63,749 nucleotides of DNA from Verrucomicrobiota bacterium (GCA_003218375.1 QHNH01000026.1:2840-66588); one strand, 5' to 3'; numbered from the stretch's first letter, positions 10,536 to 19,362 are shown. Program-made: numbers and translations. Notes: a model not told the origin generated them from the sequence alone.

Positions 10536-11582
10536 CTATTTCGCTACCGGCGCCTTGGCCCAACCTTCGGTCGCTTCGGTAAATTCGCGCGCGGCAAAGC
10601 ACCACACGACAACTTTCTTTTTCGCGAGATATCCGGGGTCCTTCACGCTGCGACGATAAAGATTTAGCCGCACTGGCGTCGCTCCCGAGCCGCGAGTCCC
10701 GATCAAGTCCGGCGCGAAGCCCAGCTGGAGCGCGAGCTGGTCGAGAAGCCCGGCGCGTTCAGCGAGAAAATCATGATAAACCAGCGTGTGGCTGTCGCCT
10801 AACAAAAGAAGCGGACTGTTCGCGTCTGGTTCAATCGCGGCGCCATTACCCTTTCTGCTCACGCTTTGAATGGCGACTTTCTCCGGACCGGGCTTGTGGG
10901 TTTCGTGCGTCACCAGGCCATCGAGATCGCCGGAGACCTGCACCTCTTTCCATTCCGACGCGAACTCCTTCGGCGTCGCCGGCTGCGGCAATTTCGAGCG
11001 AACCTTTTCCGCGATCGCCTGCGCGGCGAGCACGCAACCGATGCCGGACCAATGGCTGTCCGTTCTACAAAAAACAGCGCCGCGCGCGTGGTCACGGTTT
11101 TGGATGAAGAGCGCGCTCAGGTCGAGCACATCGATCCCGGCCGCGCGCAATTCGTCGTAAAAGCGGTGCAGCGTCGCTGCCGGATCGGTCGATCGCACGT
11201 CAAAGCCCGGAACAATCTTTTCCGGATAGATCGCCGCTTTCGGCGGAACCGGAACGACCACGAGCTCGATCCCGCGCGCTTTCAATTGCTGTCGAAAATC
11301 GAGAATCGCGGGCACCGGATCGGCCAGCTCCGGTTTGTGGGCGCGGCTGACTTTCGCCGCGTCGTCCCCCCAGAAACGGCCGAGCGAAAGCAGCCGTAGC
11401 TCGCCGCCGAAAAACAGCCAGCCATCCGCGCCCGCCACGGCCGCGGCGTTTTTCTTTTCCGCATTTTGGAATGTCGCCGCCAGCTCGGCCGCGAACTTCT
11501 GCTGCGCCTCCGAGAGCGGAGTTTGCGCCGGCAGAACGCCCGCCAGCGCCACCAGAACAAAGAGACTGCAGAAAAATCTCAT
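10536..11582 (-). CDS. Periplasmic AlgJ/AlgX-like SGNH acetyltransferase
   Basis: The 348-residue product has a signal peptide (cleavage near AGVLPAQ) and the AlgX/AlgJ pattern: DGWLFFGGELR, the VVPVPPKAAIYPEK strand, RTDSHWSGIG with the catalytic Asp and His, and LLLLGDSHTLVYHD with the nucleophile Ser. In alginate synthesis these proteins transfer acetyl groups, supplied through AlgI, to the polymer in the periplasm. The gene reads divergently from the AlgI-like gene. The acetylated polymer in this organism is unknown. Confidence 0.85.
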   Translation of the reverse strand: MRFFCSLFVLVALAGVLPAQTPLSEAQQKFAAELAATFQNAEKKNAAAVAGADGWLFFGGELRLLSLGRFWGDDAAKVSRAHKPELADPVPAILDFRQQLKARGIELVVVPVPPKAAIYPEKIVPGFDVRSTDPAATLHRFYDELRAAGIDVLDLSALFIQNRDHARGAVFCRTDSHWSGIGCVLAAQAIAEKVRSKLPQPATPKEFASEWKEVQVSGDLDGLVTHETHKPGPEKVAIQSVSRKGNGAAIEPDANSPLLLLGDSHTLVYHDFLAERAGLLDQLALQLGFAPDLIGTRGSGATPVRLNLYRRSVKDPGYLAKKKVVVWCFAAREFTEATEGWAKAPVAK

Positions 11583-11713
11583 TGGAGTTGAAAGCCGGTA
11601 GCGCTAATACGCTTTCTTTCAACTGCGCTCGCTGTTTTTGTTCGCGGTTACACACGTCCCCATCGTATCAGAGCACACGTGACCCACGCCTTACCGACGC
11701 GCTTTACTGCGCA

Positions 11714-11801
11714 GGTGGATCGAGCGCTCCGCCGCTCGATGTTTGTTAATCGCGGCTGCGCCGCCACTCTTGCCATCGCGCGACGGAGCGCGCGATCCAC
11801 C
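11714..11801. repeat. R2-family palindromic element (GGTGGATCGAGCGCTCCGCC type)
   Basis: This 88-bp palindrome starts GGTGGATCGAGCGC and ends GAGCGCGCGATCCACC. Its first about 30 bases are identical to the copy inside smc (39372-39459), which also spans 88 bp. It ends 4 bp before the GTG start of the AlgI-like gene, and its sequence creates a false in-frame extension of that gene back to a TTG at 11743. Confidence 0.85.
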
Positions 11802-11805
11802 GTCC

Positions 11806-13281
11806 GTGGTTTTTAGCTCTCACATTTTCGTTTATTACTTCCTGCCGATCGCGCTGCTCGGCTACTACGCGCTCAGCCGCGCCCGGCAGCGCTGGCGCAA
11901 TGCCTGGCTCATCCTCACCGGTTACGCCTTTTACGGATGGGCCGAGCCGCGCTTCATGCCGCTCATGTTCGCGACCACGTTTGTGGATTGGCTCGTGAGC
12001 CTGATCATCGCGCACGATACCTGGCAATTCTGGCGTGTGCTGCGCACGCCAGTGAAACAATTACCGCTTCGCGGGCCGCGCACCCGCACCCAGCGGCGCG
12101 CGATTCTGATCTCGGTTCTGCTCAATCTCGCCGCGCTCGGCTTCTTCAAATATTTCAACTTCGGGATCGAGAGCTACAACAATCTCGTCCAGGCGTTCGG
12201 ACTCCAGCACGCGCAGTTCGACACCTTCTTCCGCGTAGTCCTTCCGCTCGGGATCAGCTTCTACACCTTCCAGGCGCTCAGCTACACGATCGATGTTTAC
12301 CGCGGCGAGGCCGAGGCGATGTCGAACTTCATCGATTTCTCCTGCTTCGTTTCGATGTTCCCGCACTTGGTCGCAGGTCCGATCCTGAAATTCTCGTTCC
12401 TCGCCGACCAACTGAAATATCGCCGGCTCACGTCGGACAAATTCGCGCGCGGCGTCGCGTTCTTCATGCTCGGGCTGGCGAAAAAGATCCTGCTCGCGAA
12501 TCCGTGCGGGAAAATCGCGGACGTCGCGTTCAACGCCGGCTCGGTCGGGACGCTCGATGCCTGGTTCGGCTCGATCGGCTACTCGTTCCAAATCTATTTC
12601 GATTTCAGCGGCTACTCGGACATGGCGATCGGGCTCGGCCTGATGTTCGGGTTTGTTTTCGCGAAGAATTTCGATTCGCCCTACCGCTCGGAATCGATCA
12701 CCGATTTCTGGCGGCGCTGGCACATCTCGCTATCCACCTGGCTGCGCGAATACCTTTACGTCCCGCTCGGCGGCAACCGCCGCGGGACGCGCCGGACCTA
12801 TTTCAATCTCGTCATCACGATGCTGCTCGGCGGCCTGTGGCACGGCGCGTCCTGGAATTTCGTGATCTGGGGCGGATTGCACGGCGGCATGCTGGCCTTC
12901 GAGCGGAGCCAGGGTCGCGAAGGATTTTATCACAACCTTCCGCGCCCCTTTCGGATCGCGTTCACATTCCTGATCGTCCTGCTCGGCTGGGTTTTCTTCC
13001 GCGCCGCGGACCTGCCGCGCGCCCTCGAATATTTCGCGAGCATGTTCGGCTTCGGCCACGCCCAGCCGGGCGCCGCGCTGCTGAGCGGGATTCTTTACAA
13101 ACCCTATTACCTGCTCTTGATCGGCGTTGCCGCGCTGGTGGTTTGGGCTGGAAAACAAACCTGGGATTGGACCCAGCGCATGACGTTGCCGAAAACCGCG
13201 CTCTGCTTCGCCCTCGGCTGGCTCGCCTTGGTAGTCCTCGCCACCCAGGAATACAACCCCTTTATCTACTTCATTTTTTAG
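11806..13281 (+). CDS. AlgI-like MBOAT O-acetyltransferase
   Basis: The 491-residue polytopic protein follows AlgI throughout: an N-terminus VFSSHIFVYYFLPIALLGYY, LPLGISFYTFQALSYTIDVYRG, the FWRRWHISLSTWLREYLYVPLGG block and LLGGLWHGASWNFVIWGG with the conserved MBOAT His. It would move acetyl groups across the inner membrane to the AlgJ/AlgX-like partners. I choose the GTG at 11806 because AlgI proteins begin at this point (MVFSSHIF) and the 21 upstream codons are repeat sequence. The next gene follows after 10 bp. Symbol left blank because the polymer is not shown to be alginate. Confidence 0.9.
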   Translation: MVFSSHIFVYYFLPIALLGYYALSRARQRWRNAWLILTGYAFYGWAEPRFMPLMFATTFVDWLVSLIIAHDTWQFWRVLRTPVKQLPLRGPRTRTQRRAILISVLLNLAALGFFKYFNFGIESYNNLVQAFGLQHAQFDTFFRVVLPLGISFYTFQALSYTIDVYRGEAEAMSNFIDFSCFVSMFPHLVAGPILKFSFLADQLKYRRLTSDKFARGVAFFMLGLAKKILLANPCGKIADVAFNAGSVGTLDAWFGSIGYSFQIYFDFSGYSDMAIGLGLMFGFVFAKNFDSPYRSESITDFWRRWHISLSTWLREYLYVPLGGNRRGTRRTYFNLVITMLLGGLWHGASWNFVIWGGLHGGMLAFERSQGREGFYHNLPRPFRIAFTFLIVLLGWVFFRAADLPRALEYFASMFGFGHAQPGAALLSGILYKPYYLLLIGVAALVVWAGKQTWDWTQRMTLPKTALCFALGWLALVVLATQEYNPFIYFIF

Positions 13282-13291
13282 GAGCTCAACC

Positions 13292-15043
13292 GTGGCAAAC
13301 GAACCTAATATTCCAGTCGGCGGCGATGAGCCGCTCAAGCCGACGCATTCGCTGCCGCGTTACAGCGAGCCGACGCCGGAAACGCACCGGAGAGTTTCGC
13401 GCGAACAAGAGGCGGAACTGGCGCTCAAGAATTCCCAGTTCGCCGGCGGCGCGCGCATTTTGCTGACCGTTTTGTTCCTGGTCACGATCTTATCCGTGCC
13501 GACGATCCAGTTCGCCTATGAGATGCGAACGCCGCGTACCGAAGGCCGTCTTGGAACTTTCAACCTCTACAAAGCATATCCCGCCTGGAAAAAAATTCGC
13601 GCGGTCCGGGGTCCGCGAGAGCTGTGGCGCCTGCTCCCGCGCGCCGCGGAACTCAAAGCCGCCGAAAAAGAATTGGAAACCGAATCGGTCGTTTCGGAAT
13701 GGCTGCTGCCACGTGTCCAATGGGTTCTCAGCACAAAGCTCGGCGCGGGCAATGAACAGGTTTATCTCGGACATGATCGCTGGCTCTTTTACCGGCCCGA
13801 TGTCGATTACGTCACCGGTCCGCCGTTCCTCGATCCCAAGACGATGACGCGTCGCGCACACGCGGCCGCGGTTCAACCCGACCCCGTGAGAGCGATTGTC
13901 GATTTTCGCGACCAGCTCGCGGCGCGCAACAAATCGCTAATTGTGGTTCCCATCCCGATGAAGCCGGGCGTGGAAAGCGAGAAATTTTCACCGCGCGCGC
14001 GATCCAACGCTGTTCTCCAGAATGCATCGTTTGCTGAATTCAAAGAGCGGCTCGCGCGCGCCCGCGTTTCGGTTTTCGATCCCACTCCTCTTCTGTCGCA
14101 GCGCAAAGGGGAGCCCGGAAATGCTGCCTTGTATTTGGAGACGGACACGCACTGGCGCCCGGAAACGATGGAATTCGTGGCGGAGAATCTGGTCGCCTCG
14201 ATCCGAACCGCTCCCGTACCTGCCGGGAGAACGTTTCAGCTCGCCAATCGCGAGGTCCGCGGCGTCGGCGATATCGCCAGAATGTTGAAACTGCCGGAAT
14301 CCCAACAGGCTTACCCGATCGAGATCGTGACCATCCATGAAGTCGCGATCGACAACTCGCCTTGGCGTGCGTTGAAGAATGCGGATGTGCTGCTGCTCGG
14401 CGATAGCTTTTCCAATATCTTCTCGCTCGGTGCTCTTGGGTGGGGCGAATCCGCCGGGTTCGCCGAGCACTTTAGTCGCGCTCTCGGCGGGCCGATCGAT
14501 TGCATTCTTCGCAATAGCGATGGCGCGTTCGCCACCCGCGAAATCCTGAGCCGCGAGCTGGCGCGCGGTCGCGATCGGCTGGCGGGCAAGAAACTGGTGA
14601 TCTGGGAATTTGCCGCGCGCGAACTGGCGTTCGGCGACTGGAAGATGCTCGAGATGAAACTCGGCCAGCCTGTGCCCGCGAAATTCTTCGTACCGAAGAA
14701 CGGCGAATCGATCACGGCCAGCGGAACTGTGGAAGCTATCTCAACGGTCCCCCGCCCCGGCTCCGTTCCTTACAAGGATCACGTCCTCGCTTTGCACCTG
14801 ACCGATCTCGTTGTTGAAGGCCGTGAAGAAACCGCTGGCCTGGAAGCCTTGGTTTACGCCGAGAGCATGCGCGACAACATACTCACCGCGGCTGCGCGGC
14901 TCCGACCCGGCGACCGCGTGACGTTGCGCCTGCGTCCCTGGACCGATGTCGCCGACCAACTCGAAAAAATAAACCGGAGCGAGATCGACGATCCGACCGT
15001 GCAGTTGGAGGAACCGTGCTGGGGTGAATCTATTAAGCAATAA
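13292..15043 (+). CDS. AlgJ/AlgX-like acetyltransferase, membrane-anchored, with extra C-terminal domain
   Basis: The 583-residue protein has a hydrophilic N-terminus of about 50 residues, one membrane segment (GARILLTVLFLVTILSV), then an AlgJ/AlgX SGNH domain with the catalytic Asp/His in LETDTHWRPETM and the nucleophile Ser in VLLLGDSFSNIF. Residues about 455-583 form an additional beta-rich domain resembling that of the 9150-10379 product in placement. It starts at a GTG 10 bp after AlgI, with the ribosome-binding sequence TAGGAG overlapping the algI-like stop. It probably takes acetyl groups from the AlgI-like partner. Confidence 0.85.
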   Translation: MANEPNIPVGGDEPLKPTHSLPRYSEPTPETHRRVSREQEAELALKNSQFAGGARILLTVLFLVTILSVPTIQFAYEMRTPRTEGRLGTFNLYKAYPAWKKIRAVRGPRELWRLLPRAAELKAAEKELETESVVSEWLLPRVQWVLSTKLGAGNEQVYLGHDRWLFYRPDVDYVTGPPFLDPKTMTRRAHAAAVQPDPVRAIVDFRDQLAARNKSLIVVPIPMKPGVESEKFSPRARSNAVLQNASFAEFKERLARARVSVFDPTPLLSQRKGEPGNAALYLETDTHWRPETMEFVAENLVASIRTAPVPAGRTFQLANREVRGVGDIARMLKLPESQQAYPIEIVTIHEVAIDNSPWRALKNADVLLLGDSFSNIFSLGALGWGESAGFAEHFSRALGGPIDCILRNSDGAFATREILSRELARGRDRLAGKKLVIWEFAARELAFGDWKMLEMKLGQPVPAKFFVPKNGESITASGTVEAISTVPRPGSVPYKDHVLALHLTDLVVEGREETAGLEALVYAESMRDNILTAAARLRPGDRVTLRLRPWTDVADQLEKINRSEIDDPTVQLEEPCWGESIKQ

Positions 15044-15079
15044 GAAACGAACGAGAATCCCGCTTCGGGTTCAAACGCG

Positions 15080-15618
15080 TTACCGCTTCCCAAGTGACGC
15101 CCAGAGCATCAGCGACAGCGAAAACAAGCGGCACAGCTCGCGGTTATTGGCTTTCAGTCGGCGCCACTCATTCATTGCATTGTTGGCCCGCGTAACTGCG
15201 TTTAGTGCATCCTGCCGGGAAAAGGCAATCGTCGGATCGTAATCCGCGTCGTGTCGATCATTTTGCAAGTCGATGAATGTTTGAGCAACGATTTTGATTG
15301 GCTGGTTATTTCCCACATTTAATGGGGCCGCCAAAACCGTTGAAGCAACTTAGGGACACTATTAGGGTCAACCTTCACGAATTGTGTGCACACGGTTTTC
15401 ATTTTGCCGTGCTCGAATGCGCGACGGGAGAGATTACGGAGCGAGAGGTCTCCATGCGCGGCCCCGACCAGTAATATGGCGGCCTCTTCACTAAGAAAGT
15501 GAAACAACGCATAGTAACTCGTTGAAACCGCTCTTCGAAGGCTGGCTTGCTTTGGTTTTTTAGGTTCGCGCGTTGCAAGGATGCGCGCTTGTGCCAAGAG
15601 ATCTCGGCTTAAGGCCAT
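15080..15618 (-). pseudogene. HEPN-domain protein, interrupted by a frameshift
   Basis: Two overlapping minus-strand frames make one HEPN-like protein of about 175 residues. The 5' part (15319-15618, 99 codons) has RRAVSTSYYALFHFLSEEAA, the helix typical of HEPN proteins. The 3' part (15080-15334) continues with IVAQTFIDLQNDRHDADYDP, the second conserved helix with an Arg-His-x-x-Asp motif. The switch lies at a TTTT tract near 15328-15335, where a one-base indel joins both frames. It is either a real inactivating mutation or an assembly error. The ATG overlaps the stop of the upstream partner gene (TAATG). Confidence 0.7.
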
Positions 15619-15956
15619 TATCCAAGCTCGCCTGCGACATCCTTATGTCGCTTGACCCGCACGTAAGGCCAACGGGATTCACCCGTAGCCTTCCACACGT
15701 GATCTCGGACCCACGAGATCATCGGTTCAATTTTGTTCCATTGGAGCGCTTCGTCCGGTGTGTCGTCTGAAAACACGAGGTAAATATGAAAAGCGTGCTC
15801 CCCGTCACTGTCCGTCCCTTCAAGGAGCGAAACCCGATCTGGACGAGGAAAACCGCGTTGGACCAGCTGATCTGGTTGGATCTCCGAGCGTACCTTCTCT
15901 AGCGATGCTGTATCAATTATCGCCACTTGTGCGAAAACGATATACCTAGCGCCCAT
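15618..15956 (-). CDS. Small hypothetical protein coupled to a HEPN gene
   Basis: The 112-residue protein is not recognised. It has no signal peptide or membrane segment and no nucleotidyltransferase GS-x10-DxD motif, so this is not a classic MNT-HEPN pair. Conserved-looking blocks are HAFHIYLVFSDDTPDEALQW and ISWVRDHVWKATGE. Its stop overlaps the HEPN start (TAATG), so the two are co-translated and probably act together. A toxin-antitoxin or defence role is only suggested by the HEPN partner. Confidence 0.65.
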   Translation of the reverse strand: MGARYIVFAQVAIIDTASLEKVRSEIQPDQLVQRGFPRPDRVSLLEGTDSDGEHAFHIYLVFSDDTPDEALQWNKIEPMISWVRDHVWKATGESRWPYVRVKRHKDVAGELG

Positions 15957-16189
15957 TCAACTCAACTAAGCGCTTGAATGAGATGACCTGAAACATAACC
16001 TTCCGTTCTGCCCGGCGCTTTTCATTGGGCTGATTGCGGTTTGCACAGGGATGTTTCTCTCGAGAGGCCTCAAAGACCAAGACGTGTGTTTTGCCTCCCT
16101 TGCATTTTCAGCGGGGCCGTGCTCTCTAAGAGACCGCTCGTCCGGCTTTGGGCGCGAACACCTGCCAGAGCCACGAACTCAACAACATC

Positions 16190-16519
16190 ATGGCCACGCT
16201 TTTCTTTTTTCTCGCTCAAACGCCGGCTCCATCGCCCGGCGCCGGGGGCTCCAGCCTTTTCAGCATGCTGCCCTTCGTTTTCCTCATCGTCATCATGTAT
16301 TACGTGATGATCCGTCCCCAGATGCGCCGGCAAAAGGAGCAGGCCAAGCTTGTTTCGGCGCTCAAGACCGGCGACCGCGTCGTGACCGCCTCCGGAATTC
16401 ACGGATTGATCTCCAACGTCAAGGATACCACCGTGATCGTGAAGGTGGCGGACAACGTGAAACTCGAGATGGAAAAGAGCTCGGTCACCAATGTGGTGAA
16501 ACCCACGGGGCAAGGTTGA
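16190..16519 (+). CDS. yajC: Sec translocon accessory protein YajC
   Basis: The 109-residue product has one N-terminal membrane segment (MLPFVFLIVIMYYVMIRPQ) followed by RRQKEQAKLVSALKTGDRVVTASGIHG and a small beta domain, the full YajC signature. YajC associates with SecDF and the SecYEG channel. I take the ATG at 16190; an upstream in-frame ATG would add 14 unlikely residues. The TGA stop lies within the first unit of an 8-bp-periodic repeat that separates it from secDF. Confidence 0.93.
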   Translation: MATLFFFLAQTPAPSPGAGGSSLFSMLPFVFLIVIMYYVMIRPQMRRQKEQAKLVSALKTGDRVVTASGIHGLISNVKDTTVIVKVADNVKLEMEKSSVTNVVKPTGQG

Positions 16520-16623
16520 GAGGTAGAGGAGTTGAGAGGTTGAGATGAAAAAGCTTTATCGTTCGCCCGCCTTCTGCCGGATCCAATCCACTCAACCCAT
16601 CAACCACTCAACCTCTCAACCTT
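16512..16623. repeat. Inverted pair of 8-bp-periodic arrays between yajC and secDF
   Basis: The left array reads GGTTGAGA, GGTAGAGG, AGTTGAGA, GGTTGAGA (16514-16545). The right array reads ACTCAACC, CATCAACC, ACTCAACC, TCTCAACC (16590-16621), the reverse complement of the left. The arms can form a long hairpin across a 44-bp centre. The yajC TGA is inside the first left unit and the secDF ATG is 5 bp beyond the right arm. Confidence 0.88.
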
Positions 16624-16627
16624 TTCC

Positions 16628-18913
16628 ATGAGTCCTGGCTTAATGTTTTTCATCGCGCTCTTCTGGGTTGCGCTCTTTGGCTGGTATTTCGCAACCGATT
16701 ACGGGACCCGGAAGCGGCTTATCGCGCTGGCTCTAGTAATCATCGCGGTCGTGTCGTGCATCGTGATGATTTATCCGCCGGATAAAAAGATCCAGCTCGG
16801 CCTCGATATCAAAGGCGGCACCTCGTTCCTGATCAAGCTCCAGCAAACCGACAAGGACAAGGAGATCACTACGTCGATGCTCGACCAGGCGGTCGAAGTG
16901 ATCCGGAAGCGAGTGGATAAGATGGGTACCTCCGAACCGATCATCAGTCCCGTCGGCAAGGACCGCATCCTGGTTCAAATCCCCGGGCTGAGTACCGAGA
17001 AAATCCAGGAAACTCGGCAGCAACTTTCGCAGGTGGCGAAACTGGAGTTCGCCCTCGTGCACCCGCAGAGCGCGGAACTCATCCCGCAAATCGAGGCCGG
17101 CCAGGGCATCATGCCGCCGGACTACCGGCTGGTAGTTTACACTTTCGAGAACCGCAACGGCAAGAAGCAGGAAGAGAAGCTCCTCGTTCACAAACGGCCG
17201 GACCTGACAGGCGACCACATCACCCACGCCCACGCCGCCTTCCAGAACGAATGGGAGGTCAGCCTCGAGTTGGATGCGAAGGGAGCCAAGGATTTCGATG
17301 ACCTCGCCGCCGCCCATTTCCAGGAACGGTTCGCCATTCTGCTCGACGGCGCCGTCCAGTCCGCGCCCTCGATCAACGCCAAATATTTCGGCGGGCGCGC
17401 TCAGATCAGCGGCGGGCGGATGGGCGAGACCGAAGCGCGAAACCTCGCGAGCGTGCTCGAGAACCCGTTGCAGACGCCGGTCAGCATCGAAGAAGAACGC
17501 AGCGTTTCCCCCACCCTCGGCGCCGATTCCATTCGCGCGAGCATCATGGCCGGTCTGCTGGGCCTGGCGATCACGCTCGTCTGCGTTCTCCTTTATTACC
17601 GGTTCGCCGGAGTGATCGCGTGTCTCGCGCTGCTCATCAATATCGTGTTACTCGTCGGCTCGTTCCAGCTGATCGGCGGGGTGGTGCTTACTCTGCCGGG
17701 AATCGCGGGCATCATCCTCACGATTGGTCTCGCGGTGGACGCGAGCGTCCTGATCTATGAGCGGTTGCGGGAAGAGCTCGCGCTCGGCAAGTCCCTGCAG
17801 ATCGCGATGCAGTCCGCCTACCAAAAGGCGTTCAGCTCGATCTTCGACGCCAATGTCACCACCCTGATCACGGCGATTATTTTGTCCTCACTTTTCACCG
17901 CGCTCATTGTGGGTCGCAACGCCTTCGGCTGGTTCGTCGACAGCGGCCGCGTGAAGAAAATCAAGATGCTGCACCTCATCTCCTCGCAGCACATCAATTT
18001 CCTCGGCAAAGGTCTGTTGGCGGTGCTCTGCTCGGCCGCGCTGATCATCGCCGGTGCGACCTCGTTTTATCTCAAGGGCGAAAAGAATTTCGGCGTCGAT
18101 TTCAAGGGGGGCGATTTGCTGACGCTGAGTTCGCCAAAGCTCATCGACGTCGGCCAGGTCCGGAGTGCTCTCACTTCGATGAAGATCGCGGACGCGTCTA
18201 TCCAGGAATCAGCTCAGGGCGGCAAATATTACATCACCGTCCGAACTCCCCTTCAAACGAGCGACACCGTTAAACAGCAGCTTCCCACAGCCATGCCCGA
18301 TGCGCAGTTCCACGTGGAGGGATCCGATCGGGTGGGCGCGCTCGTCGGTGGCGAGCTCGCGAGGAATTCGCTCATCGCGCTCGGGCTGGGAATTCTCGGC
18401 ATCCTGATTTTCGTGACGTTCCGGTTCGAATTGTCGTTCGCGGTTGGCGCGATCGTCGCCTTGTTGCACGACGTGATTATTACCGTCGGCGTTTTCTCGC
18501 TGCTCAACCGCGAGCTGACGCTGACAATGGTGGGCGCGGTCCTGACCATCGCCGGTTATTCCATTAACGACACGATCGTCGTCTACGACCGAATCCGCGA
18601 AGGTCTCGCCAGCAGCAAACGCGGCTCGATCGAGCAGATCATGAACGACAGCATCAACCAGACGTTGAGCCGCACGATTCTCACCAGCACCGTGACATTG
18701 ATCCCGATTCTGTGTCTTTTCTTCTTCGGCGGGTCCGTTCTGCGGGACTTCGCGCTGGCTATTATCGTCGGCGTCGTCGTTGGAACTTACTCCTCTATTT
18801 TCATTGCTTCGCCCATCGTTCTCTGGTGGACGCGGGCCCGCGGCGGCAGTGTCTCGAGCCTCCGGCGCGAGATTACGGAAAAAGCCACAGCGGCCACAGG
18901 CCGTACGACTTAA
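16628..18913 (+). CDS. secDF: Fused protein-export membrane protein SecDF
   Basis: A single 761-residue chain holds SecD then SecF. SecD has KKIQLGLDIKGGTSFLIK, the large periplasmic P1 region with VIRKRVDKMGTSEP, and GLAVDASVLIYERLREEL. SecF begins about residue 460 with NFGVDFKGGDLLTL and ends with TIAGYSINDTIVVYDRIREGL. SecDF uses proton flow to pull preproteins through SecYEG. It follows yajC as usual. Fusion into one protein is known in several phyla, so this is not a misassembly. An R1 palindrome begins directly at its stop. Confidence 0.95.
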   Translation: MSPGLMFFIALFWVALFGWYFATDYGTRKRLIALALVIIAVVSCIVMIYPPDKKIQLGLDIKGGTSFLIKLQQTDKDKEITTSMLDQAVEVIRKRVDKMGTSEPIISPVGKDRILVQIPGLSTEKIQETRQQLSQVAKLEFALVHPQSAELIPQIEAGQGIMPPDYRLVVYTFENRNGKKQEEKLLVHKRPDLTGDHITHAHAAFQNEWEVSLELDAKGAKDFDDLAAAHFQERFAILLDGAVQSAPSINAKYFGGRAQISGGRMGETEARNLASVLENPLQTPVSIEEERSVSPTLGADSIRASIMAGLLGLAITLVCVLLYYRFAGVIACLALLINIVLLVGSFQLIGGVVLTLPGIAGIILTIGLAVDASVLIYERLREELALGKSLQIAMQSAYQKAFSSIFDANVTTLITAIILSSLFTALIVGRNAFGWFVDSGRVKKIKMLHLISSQHINFLGKGLLAVLCSAALIIAGATSFYLKGEKNFGVDFKGGDLLTLSSPKLIDVGQVRSALTSMKIADASIQESAQGGKYYITVRTPLQTSDTVKQQLPTAMPDAQFHVEGSDRVGALVGGELARNSLIALGLGILGILIFVTFRFELSFAVGAIVALLHDVIITVGVFSLLNRELTLTMVGAVLTIAGYSINDTIVVYDRIREGLASSKRGSIEQIMNDSINQTLSRTILTSTVTLIPILCLFFFGGSVLRDFALAIIVGVVVGTYSSIFIASPIVLWWTRARGGSVSSLRREITEKATAATGRTT

Positions 18914-18994
18914 CTGTAGCCGTTTCGCTGTGCGAAACGCCTTTTGGGGCGGCCGAGGTCGAGTCCCGAGCGGCCCACAGGGCCGCTGCTACAG
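18914..18994. repeat. R1-family palindromic repeat after secDF
   Basis: The element starts CTGTAGCCG at the first base after the secDF stop and ends GGGCCGCTGCTACAG. The ends are inverted and the interior has its own inversions (GTTTCGC...GCGAAAC). It belongs with the copies at 7620, 47587, 50928 and 58250. Confidence 0.82.
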
Positions 18995-19010
18995 TCCCAT
19001 TTGGCGAAAG

Positions 19011-19019
19011 TTATTCACA
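19011..19019 (+). other. DnaA-box-like 9-mer upstream of rpsU
   Basis: TTATTCACA matches the DnaA box pattern TTATNCACA exactly and lies 5 bp upstream of the rpsU -35 element. A single box is weak evidence; it may be chance or a regulatory DnaA site. Confidence 0.35.
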
Positions 19020-19023
19020 ATAG

Positions 19024-19052
19024 TTGACGCCCGCCAGCCGCCCGCGTAGGCT
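19024..19052 (+). promoter_or_regulatory. Sigma-70-type promoter of rpsU
   Basis: TTGACG (19024-19029) and TAGGCT (19047-19052) are separated by 17 bp, the ideal spacing; the rpsU start is about 48 bp downstream. The -35 box is strong, the -10 box matches at T, A and the last T only. Confidence 0.6.
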
Positions 19053-19100
19053 CGGCTGCGCCGGTTCGAAACCGGACATTTTTAGAAACGAGGATGACAC

Positions 19101-19298
19101 ATGCCTGAAGTGATTGTTCGTAAAGGTGAACCGGTGGACCGGGCCTTGAAGCGCTTGAAAAACAAGCTGGACGCCGAAGGAATTCTGGAAGAAGTGCGCC
19201 GGCTCCGTGCGTTCGAGACCCCGAACCAGAAGAGCCGCCGGAAAGCCAAGGCCAACGCCAAGCGCGGCCGGACGAAGTTCCGCTTCAATCCTTCCTAA
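19101..19298 (+). CDS. rpsU: 30S ribosomal protein S21
   Basis: The 65-residue basic protein begins MPEVIVRKGEPVDRALKRLK, the S21 signature, and ends in the Arg/Lys-rich tail common in the family. It sits in the 30S subunit near the anti-Shine-Dalgarno end of 16S rRNA and helps start translation. It is a single-gene unit: its own promoter lies upstream and a strong hairpin terminator at 19328-19362 follows. Confidence 0.95.
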   Translation: MPEVIVRKGEPVDRALKRLKNKLDAEGILEEVRRLRAFETPNQKSRRKAKANAKRGRTKFRFNPS

Positions 19299-19327
19299 GC
19301 GCGATTTTACTCGCGATTCGATTTCCC

Positions 19328-19362
19328 AAAGGCGGTCGCCACGGCGACCGCCTTTTTGTTTT
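19328..19362 (+). terminator. Intrinsic terminator of rpsU
   Basis: GGCGGTCGCC (19331-19340) and GGCGACCGCC (19343-19352) form a perfect GC-rich stem, flanked by AAA and followed by TTTTTGTTTT. It lies 30 bp after the rpsU stop and just before the convergent SUMF1 gene end. Confidence 0.92.

Noticed and set aside
11937-13466. 509-codon open frame in another frame over the AlgI-like gene
   Set aside because: It is an Arg/Pro-rich shadow of a GC-rich gene with no motif; the AlgI frame has full family similarity.
15957-16189. Possible small gene upstream of yajC
   Set aside because: Short frames here have no motif or ribosome-binding site and overlap each other; more likely a leader and promoter region.
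16514-16545. CRISPR-like appearance of periodic arrays
   Set aside because: Units are 7-8 bp with no spacers and no cas genes are present.
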